NCBI GenBank assembly: GCA_015489265.1
Contig: WFZY01000075.1
Location: 1 to 5,282 of the forward strand
DNA: 5,282 nt
From: Flavobacteriaceae bacterium
GTDB taxonomy: Bacteria; Bacteroidota; Bacteroidia; Flavobacteriales; Flavobacteriaceae
Direction of reading: 5' to 3'
Position numbers and translations under genes: made by a program. A model generated the notes under the pieces. That model had not been told where the DNA came from. It saw only the letters and a list, made by a program, of their open reading frames with translations, and did no database searches. Shown here piece by piece: positions 1 to 5,135 of this stretch (position 1 is its first letter; the number at the start of each line of letters is the position of its first letter).

Positions 1-2
1 AA

Positions 3-32
3 ATATTGCAACAAGTTATTAAAACCAAATAA
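3..32 (+). CDS. Possible C-terminal end of an upstream operon gene (partial)
   Basis: The frame starting at base 3 reads ILQQVIKTK and stops with TAA at 30-32, only two bases before the ATG of the Wzz-like gene. A stop this close to a downstream start is typical of an operon, and no TAnnTTTG promoter box lies in the 34 bases upstream of that ATG, so the polysaccharide operon probably continues to the left. Nine codons are too few to identify a family, and another frame is also open across this short stretch. The call rests on position alone. Confidence 0.3.
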   Translation: MLQQVIKTK

Positions 33-34
33 TT

Positions 35-1096
35 ATGAACCAACAAACACAACCTGAAGAGATAGATATTATCCAGTTTTTTACTGCTATTGGCAATATG
101 TTTAAAAGCTTCTTTAGAGGTATTGGCAATATGTTTAAATGGCTATTTTTTATATTTGTCGATTCTATTCTTTATGTAAAAAAACACTATATCATATTAG
201 GATTGGGGGTATTGCTTGGTTTAGGTTTCTCTTTTTTTGCTAAAAATCAAGCAGATATTTATTATGGACAAGCCACTTTAAGGACCAATTATAATGCTCA
301 GTTATATCTACAAGAAAAAGTAGCAGCTTTTAATGACCTGATTAGAAAGGGAGATTCGGTTAGTTTAGGAAAGATTTTGGATATACCTTCTACTGAAACA
401 GCACAACTTCAAAATTTCGAATTAAAACCGGTTATAAATGATATTTTCTTGATAGATGATTACGAAGAGTATTTAAAGACTAAAGATACCGTTGTTTACA
501 AATTTATAGATTATGAAGATTATAAAAAGAACATTAATAAAAATAATAACCTTAACCGATATTGGTCATTAAAAATTATAGCTGATTCACCACTGGTTTT
601 TAAGAATTTAAATGAAAAAATAAAAATTTTATTTAATAAAGATGCTGCCATAGAAAAAAGAAAACAGAATTTTTTATTTTATTTAGATATTCAAAAGCAA
701 AAGTATCTAAAATCACTTAATGATATTGATTCAATGCGTGCCATATTTAATCACGTATGGTTAGAAGCAGGACAAAAACCGGAAACAGCTACAAAAAATA
801 TTGTTATTGCAAATCAAAGAGTAGAAAAACCGGAAGAACTTTATAATTTATTTCTTGAAAGGCAAAATGCTTTAATAAACTTGAGAAGAACTATTGAACA
901 AATCAATAAATATAATGGGGCGATTATATTTTTAAATGACTTACCACAGAAAGGTATTCGTAAGTCTTCTTTTATTAAAAATAAATATCTCAAATTTTCT
1001 TTATTAGGTTTTCTATTGGCATTATCTATTCTATTGCTAAAAGATTTTAATACTTATTTGAATAAATATCAACAACAAAAAGCCGGTAAATCATAA
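35..1096 (+). CDS. Wzz-like polysaccharide chain-length/export protein of the inner membrane
   Basis: This 353-residue protein has the architecture of polysaccharide co-polymerases (Wzz/FepE/Etk type): a cytoplasmic N-terminus, a first membrane helix near residues 52-69, a long polar, charged, probably partly coiled-coil periplasmic region (about 70-315), and a second membrane helix near 321-335 followed by a short basic tail. Such proteins set the length of O-antigen or capsule chains at the inner membrane, or couple synthesis to export. It lacks the C-terminal tyrosine-kinase domain of Wzc-type proteins. Before the first membrane helix are two similar amphipathic segments (IGNMFKSFFRG and IGNMFKWLFF, residues 19-39). 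As I recall, flavobacterial relatives often begin with an EIDL motif and paired IGxxF segments; here EIDI is at residues 9-12. The rfbC start overlaps the stop by one base, so this gene is co-transcribed with rhamnose synthesis genes. The family call is good; the exact polymer and role are inferred. Confidence 0.75.
   Translation: MNQQTQPEEIDIIQFFTAIGNMFKSFFRGIGNMFKWLFFIFVDSILYVKKHYIILGLGVLLGLGFSFFAKNQADIYYGQATLRTNYNAQLYLQEKVAAFNDLIRKGDSVSLGKILDIPSTETAQLQNFELKPVINDIFLIDDYEEYLKTKDTVVYKFIDYEDYKKNINKNNNLNRYWSLKIIADSPLVFKNLNEKIKILFNKDAAIEKRKQNFLFYLDIQKQKYLKSLNDIDSMRAIFNHVWLEAGQKPETATKNIVIANQRVEKPEELYNLFLERQNALINLRRTIEQINKYNGAIIFLNDLPQKGIRKSSFIKNKYLKFSLLGFLLALSILLLKDFNTYLNKYQQQKAGKS
88..139 (+). 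repeat. Two 19-bp direct repeats inside the Wzz-like gene
   Basis: The 19-mer tattggcaatatgtttaaa occurs at 88-106 and, without mismatch, at 121-139. The period is 33 bp, exactly 11 codons, so the reading frame is kept and the peptide IGNMFK is encoded twice. The remainder of each unit (SFFRG against WLFFI) is only loosely similar. The repeat falls in the cytoplasmic amphipathic segment just before the first membrane helix. Confidence 0.9.
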
Positions 1097-1653
1097 TGCT
1101 GAAACAACCTACATTTATTGATGATTTGTTTATTATAGAACCAAAGGTTTTTACCGATGATAGAGGATTTTTTTATGAATTTTTTAATCAAAATGAGTTT
1201 GAGCAATTAACCAGTCATCAAATCCGGTTTATCCAAGACAATTTAGCCCAATCGCGAAAAGGAGTTTTAAGAGGTTTGCATTTTCAAAAATCACCTTATG
1301 CGCAAGCCAAATTAGTTAGTGTACTCAAAGGTGCTGTTTTAGATGTTGTTGTTGACTTACGACAGGAATCAAAAACTTTCGGACAACATTTTTCAATTCT
1401 GTTAAGTGCCGAAAACAAAAAACAATTGTTTATTCCGCGAGGTATGGCACACGGTTATTTAAGTCTGGAAGATGATACTTTGTTTTATTACAAAATTGAT
1501 AATGTGTATCATCCGCAAAGTGAAGCCGGTATTCGCTTTGACGATCCCGACTTAAATATTGATTGGCAATATGACTTATCACAGATCATTTTATCAGAAA
1601 AAGACAGAACTTTACCATACTTAAGAGACACAAAAGAGTTTTATGAAAAATAA
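1096..1653 (+). CDS. rfbC: dTDP-4-dehydrorhamnose 3,5-epimerase (RmlC)
   Basis: A 185-residue cupin enzyme of normal family length. It epimerises C3 and C5 of dTDP-4-keto-6-deoxy-glucose to give dTDP-4-keto-L-rhamnose, the third step of cytosolic dTDP-L-rhamnose synthesis. Family landmarks run in order: DRGFFYE (22-28), QDN (47-49), SRKGVLRGLHFQ (53-64), K72, IPRGMAHGY (113-121), FYYK (130-133) and DDPDLNIDW (149-157). The catalytic His62-Asp170 dyad, substrate-binding Arg59 and His119, Lys72 and the active-site Tyr132 are all present, so the enzyme should be active. The usual GFAHGF appears as GMAHGY and the usual GIRW as GIRF, both mild changes. The ATG shares its A with the preceding TAA stop (TAATG), which points to translational re-initiation, and the gene overlaps rfbD by 11 bp. 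Confidence 0.96.
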   Translation: MLKQPTFIDDLFIIEPKVFTDDRGFFYEFFNQNEFEQLTSHQIRFIQDNLAQSRKGVLRGLHFQKSPYAQAKLVSVLKGAVLDVVVDLRQESKTFGQHFSILLSAENKKQLFIPRGMAHGYLSLEDDTLFYYKIDNVYHPQSEAGIRFDDPDLNIDWQYDLSQIILSEKDRTLPYLRDTKEFYEK

Positions 1654-2506
1654 AATCAAAATCCTTGTTACCGGCGCTGAAAGCCAATTGGGTAAATCCT
1701 TGAGAATGATGCCTCACCCCGATTTTGATGTGACGTTTAAAAGTAAGTATACCCTGGATATTACCGATAAAAAAGCGGTAAAGCTATTTTTTAAAGAAAA
1801 AAACTTTGATTACTGTTTTAATTTTGCAGCTTATACCAATGTTAATCAAGCCGAAACCGATAAAAAAGCTTGTTTTAATGTCAATGTTAAAGGGGTTGCC
1901 AATTTGGCTAAAGCTGCCAAAAAAAATGATTTTACTTTAGTCCATATCTCGACGGATTATGTATTTGACGGTAAGAAAAATACGGCTTATATGGAACATG
2001 ATAAACCTAATCCGCTTAATGTTTATGGCGCTTCCAAATTAATGGGGGAAGATATTATCCGGCAATATTTAAAAAAGCATTTGATTGTCAGAACATCATG
2101 GTTGTATTCAAAATTTAATCGCAATTTTGTCAAAACCGTTTTAGAACTTTCAAAGACACAAAAGAAACTCAAATTGGTCAATGACCAAACCGGAACGCCT
2201 ACTTATGCCCCGGATTTGATACAATTTTTATGGTTTATGATTCAGACTATTGAGGAAAATCCGAAAAAAAATTATTTCGGCACTTATCATTTTAGCAACC
2301 AAGGTAAAGCTACATGGTATGAATTCGGACAGAAAATTTTGTCACTTGCCGGTATAGACAAAAAAATCAAACCCATTAACAGCGCCCGTTTTGAAAGTCA
2401 TGTTGTCCGTCCGGCATATTCTGTTTTATCTAAAAAGAAAATCAAACAATTATTTGATTATAAACCCCGCAAGTGGGAAGAGGCCTTGAAAGATTTTTTT
2501 GAGTAA
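1643..2506 (+). CDS. rfbD: dTDP-4-dehydrorhamnose reductase (RmlD)
   Basis: A 287-residue extended short-chain dehydrogenase, close to the usual family length. It reduces dTDP-4-keto-L-rhamnose with NAD(P)H to dTDP-L-rhamnose, the sugar donor for glycosyltransferases. The N-terminal Rossmann motif is TGAESQLG (10-17), where the common GANGQLG has a Ser in place of the middle Gly. Further landmarks are the LDIT strand (38-41), NFAAYTNVNQAE (60-71), HISTDYVFDG (101-110) with catalytic Thr104, the YxxxK pair Tyr128 and Lys132, RTSWLYS (150-156) and NDQTGTPTYAPDL (180-192), which belongs to the sugar-binding half. The ATG lies inside the end of rfbC (11-bp overlap), so translation is probably coupled. 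It is the last gene of the operon. The genes for steps one and two (rfbA, rfbB) are not visible and may lie upstream. Confidence 0.96.
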   Translation: MKNKIKILVTGAESQLGKSLRMMPHPDFDVTFKSKYTLDITDKKAVKLFFKEKNFDYCFNFAAYTNVNQAETDKKACFNVNVKGVANLAKAAKKNDFTLVHISTDYVFDGKKNTAYMEHDKPNPLNVYGASKLMGEDIIRQYLKKHLIVRTSWLYSKFNRNFVKTVLELSKTQKKLKLVNDQTGTPTYAPDLIQFLWFMIQTIEENPKKNYFGTYHFSNQGKATWYEFGQKILSLAGIDKKIKPINSARFESHVVRPAYSVLSKKKIKQLFDYKPRKWEEALKDFFE

Positions 2507-2516
2507 ATGGTTTTTA

Positions 2517-2555
2517 AACCTTAAGAAATTAAGGTTATTAAGTTAGAAATTTTTT
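2517..2555 (+). terminator. Candidate terminator of the rhamnose operon
   Basis: Eleven bases after the rfbD stop, aaccttaa (2517-2524) pairs perfectly with ttaaggtt (2529-2536) around a GAAA tetraloop. A run of six T (2550-2555) follows, but 13 bases after the stem. The position fits a transcription terminator. The stem is AT-rich and the T run is not adjacent, so termination may be weak, or the hairpin may only protect the 3' end. Confidence 0.4.
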
Positions 2556-2696
2556 ATTTATCATTCCTCGGTTTATCAACAAAACCGGTCGCTTCCGATA
2601 CATCCCGTCCCGACTTTCATCGAGATCGAGACAACTGGTTCAATTCCTTAGTTCCTCAAATTAACAGCAGAAGTAAAGTCAGAAATGATAAATAAA
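2553..2696. repeat. Nested inverted-repeat region, possible REP/MITE-like element
   Basis: The outer arms are a perfect 13-bp inverted repeat, tttatttatcatt (2553-2565) and aatgataaataaa (2684-2696). Inside, aaccggt (2583-2589) pairs with actggtt (2634-2640) with one G-T pair, and gtcccga (2607-2613) pairs with tcgagac (2626-2632) with one mismatch that becomes a G-U pair in the minus-strand transcript. A competing hairpin joins cggttt (2569-2574) to aaaccg (2582-2587). The nesting and the GC-rich core suggest a mobile repeat or a structured RNA. No coding sequence or target-site duplication was recognised, so the type is unknown. Confidence 0.5.
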
Positions 2697-2754
2697 CATC
2701 AAAGATAGCTGCATTCAATGAAGCAGGCAAAATTCTCAGTTCCTCATTTCCTCA
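2642..2754. repeat. Short TTCCTCA-type repeats in two clusters
   Basis: The 9-mer agttcctca occurs at 2650-2658 and 2738-2746. Each copy sits in a similar context: aattccttagttcctcaa at 2642-2659, and aattctcagttcctca at 2731-2746 followed by tttcctca (2747-2754). The second cluster is a local tandem with a period of 8. The copies lie about 88 bp apart, on either side of the right arm of the inverted repeat. This may be slippage-prone low-complexity DNA or debris of a repeat family. Confidence 0.45.
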
Positions 2755-2779
2755 ATAAAGCTAAATCAATAATTAATAC

Positions 2780-2787
2780 TAAATTTG
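2780..2787 (+). promoter_or_regulatory. Promoter -7 box of the carbonic anhydrase-like gene
   Basis: The sequence taaatttg matches the Bacteroidota -7 consensus TAnnTTTG in all fixed positions and lies 26 bases before the ATG at 2814, giving a 5' leader of roughly 20 nt. No good -33 TTTG element is seen about 19 bases upstream, where the sequence is AT-rich. The box indicates that this gene is transcribed separately from the rhamnose operon. Confidence 0.55.
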
Positions 2788-2813
2788 TCTTATAATCAGA
2801 AATATTTATAAGA

Positions 2814-3338
2814 ATGGCTATCATAAAAGAAGTTTTAGGTAAAGAACCCCGTTTTGGCAAATATGCTTTTTTAGCGGATAATGCTGTAATTGTTGGTGAT
2901 GTTGTTGCGGGTGATTATTGCAGTATTTGGTTTGGCGCTGTTGTTCGCGGTGATGTTAATTATATCAGAATTGGCAATAAGGTCAACATTCAAGATGGTG
3001 TGGTTATACACGGCACTTACAAAAAAGCACCGACTCATATTGGTAATAATGTTTCCATTGCTCATAATGCAACTGTTCATGGTTGTACCATTAAAGACAA
3101 TGTATTAATCGGCATGAATGCCGTAATTTTAGATCATGCCGTTATAGAATCTAATGCTATCGTTGCAGCCGGATCAGTAGTAACCAAAGGAACAGTTGTT
3201 GAAAGCGGTAGTGTATATGCCGGTATTCCTGCTGTAAAGATTAAAGATATCAGTCCGGAATTAGTGCAAGGTGAAATCAAACGTATAGCCGATAGTTATA
3301 TCAAATATGCATCGTGGTATCAACCGGACAATGATTAA
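2814..3338 (+). CDS. Gamma carbonic anhydrase-like protein (left-handed beta-helix, YrdA/PaaY type)
   Basis: A 174-residue cytosolic protein built of hexapeptide repeats ([LIV]-G-x-x-x-x pattern, about residues 20-140), which fold as a left-handed beta-helix and usually trimerise, followed by an alpha-helical tail (about 148-167). The metal ligands of the gamma-class carbonic anhydrase family are visible: His66 (VIHG), His84 (SIAHN) and His89 (VHGC). The structural residues Arg45 and Asp47 (VRGD) and Gln60-Asp61 (NIQDG) are also present. The acidic loop carrying the proton-shuttle Glu of the archaeal Cam enzyme is absent, as in YrdA/PaaY/CaiE-type relatives. The protein should therefore bind zinc or iron, but fast CO2 hydration is uncertain; metal-dependent hydrolysis of a thioester is possible in PaaY relatives. 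It has its own promoter. Its stop overlaps the converging gene by four bases. Confidence 0.9.
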   Translation: MAIIKEVLGKEPRFGKYAFLADNAVIVGDVVAGDYCSIWFGAVVRGDVNYIRIGNKVNIQDGVVIHGTYKKAPTHIGNNVSIAHNATVHGCTIKDNVLIGMNAVILDHAVIESNAIVAAGSVVTKGTVVESGSVYAGIPAVKIKDISPELVQGEIKRIADSYIKYASWYQPDND

Positions 3339-3345
3339 AAATCAT
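3331..3345. other. Overlapping convergent stops within a small palindrome
   Basis: The plus-strand gene ends with TAA at 3336-3338, and the minus-strand gene ends with TAA covering 3337-3335, so the two coding regions share 3335-3338. The site sits in atgatt (3331-3336) - aaa - aatcat (3340-3345), a perfect 6-bp stem. No T-run terminator follows in either direction, so the two transcripts probably run into each other. Confidence 0.6.
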
Positions 3346-3883
3346 AATAAACTCCAAAACTATATATGCGACTGCCATCATTGCCAATAGTGTACATTAA
3401 GCCAAGTTGCGGGATAGGTGACCCGTCAAAGCGTATGCCTGCATCAATGACAAAACCATGTACGGCATCGTAAGGTGGTTCCTTTGAAATAACATTGGAA
3501 TAGTTATATCCGCCGCCGAGATATAATCCGACGAGATACAATGAATTTTCTTCTGAATTTAATCCCCAATTAAAATTGACTATTACCGGAATCGAGTAGC
3601 TTAATCTTGTAGGAAATACATCGTCATATTCGCGGTATTTGTACCAATTTCTAAAACCTACCCCTATTTGTGGCCGTGCTTCAATAGAAAAGGTTGTTTC
3701 AGGACCCAACTCAACAAAATTGTACCGTGGAATAGCTGTCAAATTAGCATCATAACCCGTATAGGTGGGCGCCGTCATATATTGACCGGTGATTCCTGCA
3801 GAGAAATAGAATTTTTTATATCCATATTGTGAAAATGATTGAAAGCCAATCATCAGCAACAAAAATATAATTGTTTTTTTCAT
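3335..3883 (-). CDS. Secreted, probably outer-membrane beta-barrel protein of unknown function
   Basis: I do not recognise a specific family. The 182-residue protein begins with a clear signal peptide: a Lys-Lys start, a hydrophobic core IIFLLLMIGF (5-14), and likely cleavage between SFS and Gln19, as is usual for exported Bacteroidota proteins. The mature part is rich in Tyr, Phe and Gly with alternating hydrophobic and polar residues (for example SIEARPQIGVGF, LYLVGLYLGGGYNYS and FVIDAGIRF), as in small outer-membrane barrels. The last strand IYSFGVYYDF ends in Phe, the usual barrel-assembly signal. The length would suit about eight short strands. No lipobox cysteine or OmpA-like domain is present. 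The gene has its own promoter in the 56-bp gap after holB and converges on the carbonic anhydrase-like gene. A role as a porin, adhesin or structural protein cannot be told apart. Confidence 0.7.
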   Translation of the reverse strand: MKKTIIFLLLMIGFQSFSQYGYKKFYFSAGITGQYMTAPTYTGYDANLTAIPRYNFVELGPETTFSIEARPQIGVGFRNWYKYREYDDVFPTRLSYSIPVIVNFNWGLNSEENSLYLVGLYLGGGYNYSNVISKEPPYDAVHGFVIDAGIRFDGSPIPQLGLMYTIGNDGSRIYSFGVYYDF

Positions 3884-3905
3884 GATAAAAATTTATACAC
3901 TTTTG

Positions 3906-3913
3906 CAAATATA
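3906..3913 (-). promoter_or_regulatory. Promoter -7 box of the beta-barrel gene
   Basis: Read on the minus strand, tatatttg fits TAnnTTTG exactly and ends 22 bases before the ATG at 3883, predicting a leader of about 15-19 nt. The -33 region is only tttt/aac-like. A run of nine T on the minus strand (3931-3923) lies just upstream of the box and might help promoter opening or act as an UP-like element. Confidence 0.55.
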
Positions 3914-3922
3914 CAAATAAAT

Positions 3923-3937
3923 AAAAAAAAATGTTAA
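3923..3937 (-). terminator. T-run after holB, weak terminator candidate
   Basis: On the minus strand, nine consecutive T (3931-3923) begin nine bases after the holB stop codon. The only stem I find immediately before them is a 4-bp TGTT/AACA pair, too weak for a classical intrinsic terminator. It could end holB transcription inefficiently, or simply belong to the next promoter region. Confidence 0.2.
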
Positions 3938-3939
3938 AA

Positions 3940-5073
3940 CTAAACAGCTTTTTCCTTTTTATGTATAAATTTCGTCAAATTTATCGATAAATTTAAAAAT
4001 ATTAACTTAGCATTTGCGTTTCGCTCAAGATGATAAAGCGCTTCTGTAACAGATTCATAAATGTCTTGAATGTTTTTTGAGTGGATATAAGGGGCTAATT
4101 TTTTCAAATCAAATCGATTATGGCTGAAATCATAATATGCTAAGGAAGGATTTTGGTAGTTTATCATCAAAGCTTGGCGGAAAGTTTCGAGTGCAAATTC
4201 CAAAAATTGCTTTTGGGTTTCTCTGTTTTCAGTGGCTAATTTTTCCGACCACATAATCAATTTACGAATGGCTTGTTTATCTTTTTTGGCAGAAAACGCC
4301 ACCCTAACCCATTCGATAAACAGTTTTTGAAAATCATTATCTGAATTTTCACTTTCTGCAAATTGCAATGCTTTCTGCCAATTACCATTTGCTTGATGGG
4401 CTATTTTCAATGCTTGTTCGGGTTTGAAGTCAAAACGATGTATCAATTCGTTTTTGATGGTTTCAACCGCAATTAAATTAAAATGATGGACTTGACAACG
4501 ACTGATTATGGTCGGTAAAATATTATCTGTTTTTTCGGCTATCAATATGAATTTGGTATCTTCGGGTGGTTCTTCTAAAATTTTCAACAATTTATTAGCC
4601 GTTTCATTATTCATTTTCTCAACCATCCAAATGATAAAAACTTTATGTTGCGCTTCATAGGGTTTAACCGCCACTTTTTTGATAATTTGTTCGGCATCGG
4701 CAACTCGTATTTGTCCTTGCTTGTTGGCAACGTTTAAAAACTGCATCCAATCATATAAACCGGCATAAGGTTTTTGTGCTATAAACTCTCGCCATTGCGA
4801 TAAAAACTGGTCACTGTTAATGTTTTTAGCACTACCGCTTGCAGCAGTTGGAAAGACAAAGTGCAAATCGGGGTGTATCAATTTACTGACTTTGTTTTGA
4901 CAATTTGCATTGTCACCGCAAAGTAGCTGGTTGGCAAAAGCCAATGCCATAGGCAAGGTTCCCGTACCTTCATCACCTACAAACAATTGCGTATGCGGAA
5001 TACGGTCTGATGAAATGATTTTTTGAAAATAAGTTTTTAAAAAATCTTGTCCTATAATAGCATCAAAATTCAT
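3940..5073 (-). CDS. holB: DNA polymerase III clamp loader subunit delta-prime
   Basis: A 377-residue AAA+ family subunit of the clamp loader, which opens the sliding clamp and places it on DNA in the replisome. It begins FDAIIGQDFLKTYF, followed by a nucleotide-loop position reading GDEGTGT (33-39) without the Walker A lysine, as expected for the non-hydrolysing delta-prime. HPDLHF (67-72) follows the zinc-module region, where only two cysteines (52 and 58) remain of the four in the E. coli protein. WMVEKMN (149-155), ANKLLKILEEPP (159-170) and the SRC motif PTIISRCQ (187-194), which serves the neighbouring gamma subunit as an arginine finger, are intact. The C-terminal helical collar domain is less conserved. 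I chose the ATG at 5073 instead of the in-frame ATG at 5088 because homology begins at MNFDAIIGQ and a perfect promoter box lies between the two. The gene runs alone and ends 56 bp before the beta-barrel gene. Confidence 0.93.
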   Translation of the reverse strand: MNFDAIIGQDFLKTYFQKIISSDRIPHTQLFVGDEGTGTLPMALAFANQLLCGDNANCQNKVSKLIHPDLHFVFPTAASGSAKNINSDQFLSQWREFIAQKPYAGLYDWMQFLNVANKQGQIRVADAEQIIKKVAVKPYEAQHKVFIIWMVEKMNNETANKLLKILEEPPEDTKFILIAEKTDNILPTIISRCQVHHFNLIAVETIKNELIHRFDFKPEQALKIAHQANGNWQKALQFAESENSDNDFQKLFIEWVRVAFSAKKDKQAIRKLIMWSEKLATENRETQKQFLEFALETFRQALMINYQNPSLAYYDFSHNRFDLKKLAPYIHSKNIQDIYESVTEALYHLERNANAKLIFLNLSINLTKFIHKKEKAV

Positions 5074-5077
5074 ATGA

Positions 5078-5085
5078 CAAAGATA
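5078..5085 (-). promoter_or_regulatory. Promoter -7 box of holB, at the start codon
   Basis: On the minus strand, tatctttg is an exact TAnnTTTG match and is followed by tcat and then the ATG at 5073. If the box is centred near -7, transcription would start at about 5075-5073, at or within two bases of the A of the start codon, giving a leaderless or nearly leaderless mRNA. This position also rules against the upstream ATG at 5088. A good -33 element is not seen. Confidence 0.5.
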
Positions 5086-5091
5086 CATTTT

Positions 5092-5134
5092 ATACCAATT
5101 CTAAATATAAAATAGTCCAAAAATAATTTGGTAT
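5092..5134. repeat. Inverted repeat upstream of holB
   Basis: ataccaa (5092-5098) and ttggtat (5128-5134) are perfect 7-bp inverted copies 29 bp apart. The similarity extends inward as aatt against aattt with a one-base bulge. The arms share an ATACC/GGTAT core with the next inverted repeat at 5160-5280. This could be an operator, an element end or chance in AT-rich DNA. Confidence 0.35.
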
Positions 5135-5135
5135 C

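Larger units (their letters stand above)
2507..2813. other. 307-bp non-coding gap with inverted repeats
   Basis: No credible gene is present. The longest ATG frame I find is 25 codons on the plus strand (2718-2795), with no family resemblance, and the minus strand gives only peptides of about 20 residues or fewer. In order, the gap holds a GAAA-loop hairpin just after rfbD, a 144-bp region of nested inverted repeats, two clusters of TTCCTCA-like short repeats, a small ctgc/gcag hairpin (2709-2726) and the promoter of the carbonic anhydrase gene. The central part (about 2585-2640) is clearly richer in GC than its surroundings. Confidence 0.8.

Noticed and set aside
2718..2795. Plus-strand 25-codon frame in the large intergenic gap
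   Set aside because: It has no promoter of its own, overlaps the -7 box of the next gene and resembles nothing known to me.
2871..3080. Minus-strand open frame of 69 codons inside the carbonic anhydrase-like gene
   Set aside because: It lies wholly opposite a well-supported gene, shows no family features, and its composition is what the antisense of hexapeptide-repeat codons would give.
2890..3108. Plus-strand open frame of 72 codons in another frame of the carbonic anhydrase-like gene
   Set aside because: It is contained in a gene with intact zinc ligands, has no start context of its own, and its hydrophobic look comes from reading the valine- and isoleucine-rich repeats out of frame.
5074..5088. 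Upstream ATG of holB as the true start (MYLCH extension)
   Set aside because: A perfect promoter -7 box covers 5078-5085, and the family homology begins at the second ATG.
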